Source: a virus. From it: DNA of 30,398 nucleotides. How positions within the stretch are numbered: the stretch's first letter is position 1; every line of letters begins with the position of its first letter. The notes below the pieces were generated by a model. The model was not told where the DNA came from. It saw only the letters and a list, made by a program, of their open reading frames with translations, and searched no databases. Below are positions 13,911 through 18,542 of this stretch, one piece after another. A program made the translations under genes and the position numbers. The stretch covers positions 1 to 30,398 of the IMG/VR virus record IMGVR_UViG_3300017759_000037. The stretch is one strand, 5' to 3'.

Positions 13911-13922
13911 AATTTATTGATT

Positions 13923-14096
13923 TTAATTAATGTTTTCTTTTGTAATCCATTTGCCTTGATGGTCAATAACTGTATAGTTATGTTCCGTTAATAAAACTAT
14001 AGCTTTGTTTATTTCTTTAGCTGTTTTTCTATAGTGATTAAATATTTGATTCTCAAATGGATGATGATCTTTTTCTTTGTATATTTTGTCAGCCAT
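13923..14096 (-). CDS. hypothetical protein, 57 aa
   Basis: The frame from ATG at 14096 to TAA at 13923 encodes MADKIYKEKDHHPFENQIFN at the start and EINKAIVLLTEHNYTVIDHQGKW near the end (20 or fewer residues of each are diagnostic). The alternation suggests a helix followed by two strands. It overlaps the upstream gene by 8 bases and ends 13 bases before SSB, so it belongs to the same operon. No family recognised. Confidence 0.55.
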   Translation of the reverse strand: MADKIYKEKDHHPFENQIFNHYRKTAKEINKAIVLLTEHNYTVIDHQGKWITKENIN

Positions 14097-14517
14097 TGTT
14101 TTTAATTTTATTTATTAATTCTTCTTTTGTAGTTTTCTTTTTAAATGAATCTGATTCATCTTCTCCAAACACTCCAAGTTCATAAAACCCTGTTAGTTTT
14201 AGTACAGCTCTTGACATAGCTCTTTTTTCTGCCATTTCAGCGACATACCAGCTTTGACAATTACCTTCGTTATACGATGCACCTTTTAAAGCAGAACCAA
14301 AAGTTATAATCTTTTTATTGTTTTTAGTTGCTATTGCTTTAAATACTGCAAAGTTAGTTTCACATTTAATTACTTCATAGTCTATAGAGATTTGTTCTAT
14401 AGCTTGAATCTTGTCGATTCCTTGTCTTGTAATTATTGTGTAATGTTGATGTTTAAAAAAGTCATCTTTAGATAACTCGTACTTGTGATAAAGTTCTGCT
14501 AATTTTTCTTTGTTCAT
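14089..14517 (-). CDS. possible single-strand annealing (ERF/Rad52-like) protein, 142 aa
   Basis: A segment SWYVAEMAEKRAMSRAVLKL at about residues 89-108, followed by TGFYELGVFGEDESD, resembles the conserved core of phage proteins annotated as ERF- or Rad52-like annealing proteins, where a helix of this type is followed by Gly-rich acidic sequence. The N-terminal half is mixed strands and helices (KIQAIEQISIDYEVIKCETN). Its neighbours SSB, NinG-like protein and exonuclease support a recombination role. The match is from memory and without alignment, so the function is tentative. Confidence 0.5.
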   Translation of the reverse strand: MNKEKLAELYHKYELSKDDFFKHQHYTIITRQGIDKIQAIEQISIDYEVIKCETNFAVFKAIATKNNKKIITFGSALKGASYNEGNCQSWYVAEMAEKRAMSRAVLKLTGFYELGVFGEDESDSFKKKTTKEELINKIKNNG

Positions 14518-14702
14518 AATCTCATTAAGTTATTAGAATGTTCAACTTCGAGTTTAGCTTTTAAAACTTCATTTTCTTGTTCAAGTAAATCATTTTTCTT
14601 ATTTAACTTTTTGATTTCTTGTTCTTTGTTTTTAATAAAGTTTTGGTAAAATCCTACCTGAACATAGTGTTGTTCATAGGGTATGGTTCTGTTTTTAGTC
14701 AT
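14514..14702 (-). CDS. small coiled-coil protein, 62 aa
   Basis: After MTKNRTIPYEQHYVQVGFYQ the protein is one continuous heptad-like helix (NKEQEIKKLNKKNDLLEQEN, then EVLKAKLEVEHS). It begins just after a terminator (14756-14790) and is the first gene of the recombination operon. Its stop overlaps the next ATG (ATGA at 14514-14517). Upstream, TTG and TATATTTA occur 22 bases apart, which could be a weak host promoter. No family recognised; a leader or adaptor role is possible. Confidence 0.55.
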   Translation of the reverse strand: MTKNRTIPYEQHYVQVGFYQNFIKNKEQEIKKLNKKNDLLEQENEVLKAKLEVEHSNNLMRL

Positions 14703-14755
14703 ATATATAATTTTAAATGAATTATAAATATAAACAATTTTTTTAATAAATAAGC

Positions 14756-14790
14756 AAAAAAAAAGGGCTAAAATAAATTAACCCTCTTTT
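14756..14790 (-). terminator. intrinsic terminator after the NinG-like gene
   Basis: Minus-strand AGGGTTAA and TTAGCCCT (14778-14785 with 14764-14771) form an 8-pair stem with one G-T pair and a 6-base loop, followed by nine T. It ends the transcript that includes the NinG-like gene (stop at 14830). The 127-base gap 14703-14829 otherwise holds only AT-rich sequence and a possible weak promoter. Confidence 0.75.
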
Positions 14791-14829
14791 ATACAAGACA
14801 AATGTAACAGAACACTATAAATATAGAAA

Positions 14830-15219
14830 TTAGTTTAACTCTTTTATTAACATATTATAACGATTTATTAACTCGTGAATTTCAGGTGTGGAGAATTTAG
14901 TTATTTGTTTTGCTTTTAAATAAAGTGATTCAGCACACCCTTCTCCAAATTCCATATCAAGATTTTTACCAAACACATAAGATTCTCCATAATTAAAGAC
15001 ATTGCATTTTGCACATTGTACTTGACAATTTATTTTATCCCAACGAGTAGAATAATATTTACGACTTTGAAAATGACCACATTGTAATTTTTTCCAATGA
15101 TCTTTTTTGCCACAAGTAAAGCATTGTGCTATTCCATTTTTAGCATAACGTTGTCTAATATATAAACTGAATACTTTGTCAAGTTTTTTAATTAGTTTAC
15201 TTCTTGTTAATTTTTTCAT
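14830..15219 (-). CDS. ninG: NinG/Rap-like recombination protein, 129 aa
   Basis: The pattern CFTC (Cys33, Cys36), QCGHFQSRKYYSTRW (Cys47, His49) and CQVQCAKCN (Cys65, Cys69, Cys72) is the cysteine/histidine core of lambda NinG (Rap), a Holliday-junction and D-loop endonuclease with an HNH-like zinc site. I take the ATG at 15219 (MKKLTRSKLIKKL) as the start, because the longer frame to 15267 overlaps the zinc-ribbon gene without adding conserved residues. It overlaps that gene by 23 bases and is followed by a terminator. Length fits the C-terminal conserved part of the family (lambda NinG is longer). Confidence 0.8.
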   Translation of the reverse strand: MKKLTRSKLIKKLDKVFSLYIRQRYAKNGIAQCFTCGKKDHWKKLQCGHFQSRKYYSTRWDKINCQVQCAKCNVFNYGESYVFGKNLDMEFGEGCAESLYLKAKQITKFSTPEIHELINRYNMLIKELN

Positions 15220-15319
15220 TTGTAGGTATAACGTTATTGCATTTACTACATAAGTAATAATAACCATTTTGATTACTACCTAAATATAGCATTTTGTATT
15301 TACATTTTATACAATTCAT
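15197..15319 (-). CDS. mini zinc-ribbon protein, 40 aa
   Basis: The frame from ATG at 15319 to TAA at 15197 has CIKC at residues 3-6 and CSKC at 24-27, with a Tyr-rich middle (YLGSNQNGYYYL) just as in the 33-residue protein at 6833-6934. The two look like paralogues: M-x-C-x-x-C-K at the start and YYY-x-C-x-x-C in the second half. The mirror-repeat tract 15326-15373 ends 6 bases before its ATG and would form its 5' leader. The gene overlaps the NinG-like gene by 23 bases. Function unknown. Confidence 0.55.
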   Translation of the reverse strand: MNCIKCKYKMLYLGSNQNGYYYLCSKCNNVIPTNEKINKK

Positions 15320-15325
15320 AATAAC

Positions 15326-15373
15326 AAAAAAGAAAGAAAAAGAAAAAGGACAAAAAGAAAAAGAAAGAAAAAA
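15326..15373 (+). repeat. perfect homopurine mirror repeat, 22-base arms around GGAC
   Basis: The plus strand reads A6 G A3 G A5 G A5, then GGAC, then the same arm in reverse order, A5 G A5 G A3 G A6, with no mismatch. The whole tract is purine except one C in the centre. Such mirror repeats can form intramolecular triplex DNA (H-DNA). In the transcribed direction it is a pyrimidine tract in front of a zinc-ribbon gene. Confidence 0.85.
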
Positions 15374-15473
15374 GCCTACAAAAAAGAAATAATTTAATTA
15401 CCTGTTCCAAGCACCGTCCATCTTTATTAGGTTGTGCAAGTTTTGCTATAAGCTAAACAAATATATAAAAATA
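15374..15473. other. non-coding gap, no gene seen
   Basis: These 100 bases between the 44-residue basic protein gene and the mirror repeat hold no convincing reading frame. On the minus strand a seven-codon frame (MDGAWNR) is present but too short to support. A weak fold is possible (GCAA-AAC-TTGC at about 15436-15446 and GCAC pairing with GTGC). On the minus strand TATATTTG, a good Bacteroidota -7 box, occurs near 15461-15468 without a clear TTG 19-21 bases before it. A small RNA or a promoter for the zinc-ribbon and NinG-like genes is possible. Confidence 0.3.
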
Positions 15474-15608
15474 TTATTTACCTTGACCTTTATATTTCTT
15501 AAAATAGTTTTTAGAGCTTTTTAAGGCACTCATTTTACTTTTAGCGTGTATTCCCTTACGCTTCTTTGATTTGCTCTTATATGTGTTTATATTAATTCCT
15601 TTAGACAT
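15474..15608 (-). CDS. small very basic protein, 44 aa
   Basis: The frame from ATG at 15608 to TAA at 15474 encodes TYKSKSKKRKGIHAKSK and then SKNYFKKYKGQGK. The KRKG(I/V)HAK-x-K…SSKNYKK-x-Y-x-GQG pattern is one I recall as widespread in marine phages of this kind. About 40 percent of residues are Lys or Arg, so it probably binds nucleic acid or an acidic surface. The start shares one base with the holin stop (TAATG), placing it last in the lysis operon. Function unknown, but the pattern makes the gene credible. Confidence 0.65.
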   Translation of the reverse strand: MSKGININTYKSKSKKRKGIHAKSKMSALKSSKNYFKKYKGQGK

Positions 15609-16015
15609 TATTTCTTAATGATCTTTGCTGTTTTTTCTATACCTCTTGATGTAAAGTAAAACCCTAAACTCATTATAACTATCTGACCAAGTAAGTCTAC
15701 ATATTGATTAGCTATGTTAAATTCTCCTATGTTACCGTCTATTAAAGCAAATAGAGTATATAGAACCAAAGAAAATATAGTTAGCATAGGTCTTATATTC
15801 TTCGACAAAAAACTATCAGACTGCATATCTGCTGCGTGTCGATTTGTTATTTCTCTTTCAAGATCAAGTTCAGCTTTTATAAATATCTGCTCCATCTCTT
15901 TTTCAAATTGAGCTTTTTCAACTTTACTAAAAGTATGTTTGTCTATAATACCAGATATTTTTTCTGCTATACTACCTCCTGCTCCTCCAAATAGTTTTGC
16001 TAAAATATTTTTCAT
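15608..16015 (-). CDS. holin of the 3TM gene-transfer-agent type, 135 aa
   Basis: The layout matches the GTA_holin_3TM family: a Gly/Ala N-terminus (LFGGAGGSIAEKISGIID), a long charged helix (about 31-63), then SDSFLSKNIRPMLTIFSLVLY and membrane segments at about 77-93 and 105-122, with a basic C-terminus (GIEKTAKIIKK). The holin makes the lesion in the inner membrane that lets the endolysin reach the cell wall. It is read from ATG at 16015; a small membrane gene (15972-16109) overlaps its start by 44 bases in another frame. The N-terminal part is amphipathic rather than a full membrane span. Confidence 0.7.
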   Translation of the reverse strand: MKNILAKLFGGAGGSIAEKISGIIDKHTFSKVEKAQFEKEMEQIFIKAELDLEREITNRHAADMQSDSFLSKNIRPMLTIFSLVLYTLFALIDGNIGEFNIANQYVDLLGQIVIMSLGFYFTSRGIEKTAKIIKK

Positions 16016-16109
16016 AACTTATTTTTAATATAATTAGTGTTATTATTATTGTAAAAATGTTTAGATGACTTTCGCCACATAAACCAAAAAGATGTTTTAT
16101 AAATTCCAT
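15972..16109 (-). CDS. small membrane protein overlapping the holin start, 45 aa
   Basis: The frame from ATG at 16109 to TAG at 15972 begins MEFIKHLFGLCGESHLNIF and contains one membrane segment (about 18-30, IFTIIITLIILKI). The KH(L/I)FGLCGE-x-H-x-(N/S)(I/L)FT pattern recurs, in my memory, as a short gene just before the holin in related phages. It starts 4 bases after the lipoprotein gene and overlaps the holin start by 44 bases. It could be an antiholin or holin partner. The last ten residues are read from holin leader sequence and may be poorly conserved. Confidence 0.5.
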   Translation of the reverse strand: MEFIKHLFGLCGESHLNIFTIIITLIILKISYEKYFSKTIWRSRR

Positions 16110-16112
16110 AAT

Positions 16113-16460
16113 TTAATTTTTCATTTTAACCTTATTTTCATTTACTTCTAATCTTGATATGTCTTTTGATTCAGATTTAAACGAATTGTTTGAATTGTTA
16201 GAACTATTAGAACTGTTAGATTCGTAAGTCTTATGATTTGAATATACGTTTGTGTTATATCTCCAGCCATTGTAATAATAAGAATCGTAAAAATTACCGT
16301 AAGAAGGATATATTGTTTGATAAATATTAGGTCGTATTCTATTTATTGGTATTAGTAATGTATCTCCTTCTGAAGTAACTGCCAAAACGTGCTTTATAGT
16401 AGGTTGTGGTGTGTATGTTCCACAACTAACAATTAACAATAAAAAAACTAATATTTTCAT
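16113..16460 (-). CDS. small lipoprotein, 115 aa
   Basis: A lipoprotein signal is present: MKILVFLLLIVSCGTYTP, with the lipobox IVSC placing the lipidated Cys at residue 13. After it comes a strand-rich segment (IKHVLAVTSEGDTLLIPINR), a Tyr-rich middle and a low-complexity Ser/Asn stretch (about residues 82-93), then a charged tail. Such a protein would sit in the periplasm or outer membrane. Its place between the thioredoxin-like protein and the holin suggests a spanin-like or envelope-remodelling role, but no helical spanin pattern is seen. It overlaps the upstream gene as ATGA (16457-16460). Confidence 0.6.
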   Translation of the reverse strand: MKILVFLLLIVSCGTYTPQPTIKHVLAVTSEGDTLLIPINRIRPNIYQTIYPSYGNFYDSYYYNGWRYNTNVYSNHKTYESNSSNSSNNSNNSFKSESKDISRLEVNENKVKMKN

Positions 16461-16777
16461 TCTTTTGATATAATGTTAACTGTTTCTTGTATTTGTTGTT
16501 TTGTAGCTTGTATTTTAAATGATAGGTCAGCTACATACTGCATTCTAACTTTACCATTTTTATCTATTATAGCAATTACTGGAACTGATGTTATGTTTTT
16601 TCTTATGTCTGCTGGTTGGTCTTTTAAGTAACTAAATTTAATTACAGCATTTTTTATGCTTGATAAATCATAATTGTTTTTATAATTCCATTTTGCATTA
16701 ATTTGTAAAACAGTTGTTTCTTGTGCATTCAAAGAACACACCAATAATACAAAAAGAACATATAGTAAATGTTTCAT
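16457..16777 (-). CDS. exported thioredoxin-like protein without CxxC, 106 aa
   Basis: A signal peptide (MKHLLYVLFVLLVCSLNAQ, cleavage probably after Ala18) is followed by VLQINAKWNYKNNYDLSSIK, a strand, a helix and SVPVIAIIDKNGKVRMQYVA, in which VPV is the cis-Pro loop and the rest the last strands of a thioredoxin fold. The catalytic CxxC is missing: the position after the first strand has WNYKNN. So it is likely a binding or scaffold protein and not an oxidoreductase. It overlaps both neighbours as ATGA in the lysis-region operon. Why a phage exports such a protein is unknown. Confidence 0.6.
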   Translation of the reverse strand: MKHLLYVLFVLLVCSLNAQETTVLQINAKWNYKNNYDLSSIKNAVIKFSYLKDQPADIRKNITSVPVIAIIDKNGKVRMQYVADLSFKIQATKQQIQETVNIISKE

Positions 16778-17082
16778 CTTCTAAATACTTTAATTTCTAA
16801 ATCTTTAATTGATTCTTTATTTTCTTGTATATCCTCTTTTAAATTTTTTGTGAGGTTATCTATTTGTATAACGTTAGAACGTATTAATTCGTCTTTAAGC
16901 TGAAACTCCATTCTTTGTACAAATTCATCTCCACTAAAAGAATCTATTTTGTTTTGTAAATCAGATATTTCGCCTTGTAATGTGAACCACATACTTGCAA
17001 GAGATACTGCACCTCCTACAATCATTGCAATAGTTTTTAAATCAAGTTGTACGTTTGTATCTTCACTAATCTTTGTTGCCAT
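16774..17082 (-). CDS. membrane-anchored coiled-coil protein, 102 aa
   Basis: A short polar N-terminus (MATKISEDTNVQLDLK) is followed by one membrane segment (TIAMIVGGAVSLASMWFTL, about 17-35) and a long charged coiled coil (about 36-99). The layout is that of an inner-membrane spanin (i-spanin) or of a holin accessory protein with a periplasmic or cytoplasmic rod. It begins directly after the 145-residue gene and overlaps the thioredoxin-like gene as ATGA (16774-16777). A partner outer-membrane lipoprotein is encoded one gene further on (16113-16460), which fits a spanin pair, but neither is proven. Confidence 0.5.
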   Translation of the reverse strand: MATKISEDTNVQLDLKTIAMIVGGAVSLASMWFTLQGEISDLQNKIDSFSGDEFVQRMEFQLKDELIRSNVIQIDNLTKNLKEDIQENKESIKDLEIKVFRR

Positions 17083-17520
17083 TTATTTTTTGTCTATTTG
17101 TTTTAGTTTACTTATTGCCCAATTTATTCCTGCTGAACCTCCCCAAGCATCCCACATTATACCACCACATCCTTCAGAATAAGGAACATCTTTATGTTGT
17201 TGATGTCTTTTAAATGATGCCATACGAGCTATAGTATCTCTTGTTATGTTTTTTTTGTCTGCTAATTGTCTTGCTCTTACCCAGCCTACTTGTGTTCCAC
17301 ATTTAGAACCATTTTTTTCTTTAAATGCTATAGCTCTTTTTGCATTGTTACTTGCACCTTGTGGGTAGTCATTATATGATTCTAATTCTACCGAACCCTT
17401 AAAAGCATCATAACACATTGCTATTGCTTGGTCTTTATCGTGGTATTTCATAAGTTCTGGAACACAACGCATCATAAAATTCTTTTGTTGTTCTCCTTGC
17501 TTTTTTTTAGGTATCGGCAT
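17083..17520 (-). CDS. conserved phage protein with GCGG…WGG motif, 145 aa
   Basis: Two parts are visible. Residues 1-40 hold GEQQKNFMMRCVPELMK and AIAMCYDAF, a short Cys-x(n)-Cys unit I recall attached to phage portals and proteases. Residues 50-140 hold YPQGASNNAKRAIAFKEKNG, CGTQVGWVRARQLADKKNI and DEGC-like EGCGGIMWDAWGGSAG, a compact module frequent in Bacteroidota phages (DYP-x-GA…W-x-RA-x-QL…W-x-x-WGG). I do not know its function; the highly ordered Gly/Trp pattern suggests a DNA- or capsid-binding domain. It sits within the lysis operon and overlaps the membrane gene at 17507. Confidence 0.55.
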   Translation of the reverse strand: MPIPKKKQGEQQKNFMMRCVPELMKYHDKDQAIAMCYDAFKGSVELESYNDYPQGASNNAKRAIAFKEKNGSKCGTQVGWVRARQLADKKNITRDTIARMASFKRHQQHKDVPYSEGCGGIMWDAWGGSAGINWAISKLKQIDKK

Positions 17521-17668
17521 TATTATAAAATTTAAAATGTAATACTATAAATACTACATAAATGTTTAACTCTGTAAAGTCAGTATGCTCATCTTCTGGC
17601 AAATAACTAAAACCAATTAATATGCCAAGAGCAAATCTTTCAATTATAGCAAATTCTACTTTTTTCAT
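17507..17668 (-). CDS. small membrane protein, 53 aa
   Basis: The frame from ATG at 17668 to TAA at 17507 has two hydrophobic stretches, about residues 5-21 (EFAIIERFALGILIGF) and 35-46 (LNIYVVFIVLHFKF), with an acidic loop between (LPEDEHTDFTE). A pattern (I/V)ER-x-A-(L/I)G…(P-x-D-(E/D))…(D-F-T-E-L) recurs in my memory in related phages. The start overlaps the endolysin stop as ATGA, and the end overlaps the next gene by 14 bases. A holin or antiholin role is possible. Confidence 0.55.
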   Translation of the reverse strand: MKKVEFAIIERFALGILIGFSYLPEDEHTDFTELNIYVVFIVLHFKFYNNADT

Positions 17669-18138
17669 TTACAGCTTTTACATTCGCCTGTATAAGTGTA
17701 GTATCTGCCTTTACGTTTTATTTCTAAAACTTGTTTTCTGTTTTTCTTTTTATTCCAACTAACGTGAATCCATTTAGGTTCGCCTTCTTCATTAGGATAT
17801 TCGTTTATTAAAATATCAAAGTCTAAATTGTCTTTTATGTAATGAAGCATTTCTAAATTAGTTTTGCCACCTAAAGAATCTAAATCAATAGCTAAACCGT
17901 CTTTATGAGCAGATGAAATAGCACCACCAATTCTTGAATTTAATTCTTCTGATCTATAAAAGCTGTTAATTCTTATAGGGTGGTCTACCCATTCTCTTAA
18001 TGGCTGAAAGATTTTTTCTGCTATTAACTCCATATTTTCAATATGTTCTTTTTTAGGTTTATTTGATATACCTAAACGTTTTGCTGTTTCGGAACGTACT
18101 GCTTCCTTATAGCTTATGTTTTCGCTTATTTTCTTCAT
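17665..18138 (-). CDS. M15-family peptidase endolysin, 157 aa
   Basis: The zinc site is visible: SAHKDGLAIDLD (His78 and Asp85) and WIHVSW (His125), after SFYRSEELNSRIGG (about 59-72). This is the D-Ala-D-Ala-type M15 (Peptidase_M15_3/A) layout used by phage endolysins that cut peptidoglycan cross-links. There is no signal peptide, so release depends on the holin. The C-terminal tail ends with CKSCK. It overlaps the upstream membrane protein gene by 32 bases and the next gene as ATGA, within the lysis cluster. The family is certain, and the use as endolysin follows from context. Confidence 0.85.
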   Translation of the reverse strand: MKKISENISYKEAVRSETAKRLGISNKPKKEHIENMELIAEKIFQPLREWVDHPIRINSFYRSEELNSRIGGAISSAHKDGLAIDLDSLGGKTNLEMLHYIKDNLDFDILINEYPNEEGEPKWIHVSWNKKKNRKQVLEIKRKGRYYTYTGECKSCK

Positions 18139-18277
18139 ACATTAAATACCATTTGTGAGTTGTGTACAGGATTGTAACTGTAAGTAGTATTATTTTTAAC
18201 ACCATATCAATATTTGTGAAACTCAACGTGAAAGCTGAAAAATTAATTGCATACAACTTCATATCCTGTAAACTCAT
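18107..18277 (-). CDS. small membrane protein, holin-like, 56 aa
   Basis: The frame from ATG at 18277 to TAA at 18107 starts MSLQDMKLYAINFSAFTLSF and has one membrane segment (about 25-41, MVLKIILLTVTILYTT), ending with a charged tail (YEENKRKHKL). A second ATG five codons in (MKLYA) is a possible alternative start. It shares one base with the stop of the coiled-coil gene (TAATG) and overlaps the endolysin start by 32 bases. I recall proteins with the same MKLYA-x-N…F-T-N-(I/V)-(D/E) beginning just before the endolysin in related phages. A pinholin or antiholin is the likely role. Confidence 0.6.
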   Translation of the reverse strand: MSLQDMKLYAINFSAFTLSFTNIDMVLKIILLTVTILYTTHKWYLMYEENKRKHKL

Positions 18278-18510
18278 TATTTATCTTCTTTGATTTCTTC
18301 ATATGACCCATCTTTTAGGTCTATGTTTATTTTACCATATTTTTCTTCTAATGATTTCTTTGATTCTTCTTGTTTAGAAATTTCATCAGCGTACATATGG
18401 TTTAAGCTATGGATTTGTGTACTTAACAATCCTATGTCGTGCTTAATAGCATTTAGCTTACCTTGTTGTTCTTGTAATTCTTTTAATTCTTCTTTTGTAA
18501 TTTTTGACAT
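18277..18510 (-). CDS. small coiled-coil protein after the tail fibre, 77 aa
   Basis: A continuous charged helix (TKEELKELQEQQGKLNAIKH, then LSTQIHSLNHMYADEISKQE) followed by an acidic tail (LKDGSYEEIKEDK). It starts 33 bases after the tail fibre stop, in an AT-rich gap that contains TATATTTA but no clear upstream box. Proteins of this length and layout are frequent after tail fibre genes in tailed phages and may be assembly helpers or fibre chaperones. It precedes the lysis genes and shares a base with the next start. No enzyme features. Confidence 0.6.
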   Translation of the reverse strand: MSKITKEELKELQEQQGKLNAIKHDIGLLSTQIHSLNHMYADEISKQEESKKSLEEKYGKINIDLKDGSYEEIKEDK

Positions 18511-18542
18511 TTTATTAAATTTATGATTAAGATATAAATATA

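Noticed and set aside
14703-14755. Host-like promoter before the 62-residue gene (TTG and TATATTTA)
   Set aside because: The boxes are 22 bases apart, wider than the usual 19-21, and the TTG lies in the terminator's T run, so I did not list it as a feature.
15221-15240. Further ATAACGT-like matches (also near 16867)
   Set aside because: They lie inside coding sequence, lack the TATATA part and lack the AAAA box at the fixed distance.
15219-15267. Longer N-terminus of the NinG-like gene (start at 15267)
   Set aside because: The extra 16 residues overlap the zinc-ribbon gene and look like its antiphase reading; MKKLTRSKLIKKL at 15219 is a natural start.
15403-15426. Seven-codon frame MDGAWNR in the non-coding gap
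   Set aside because: Too short, and nothing beyond ATG and stop supports it.
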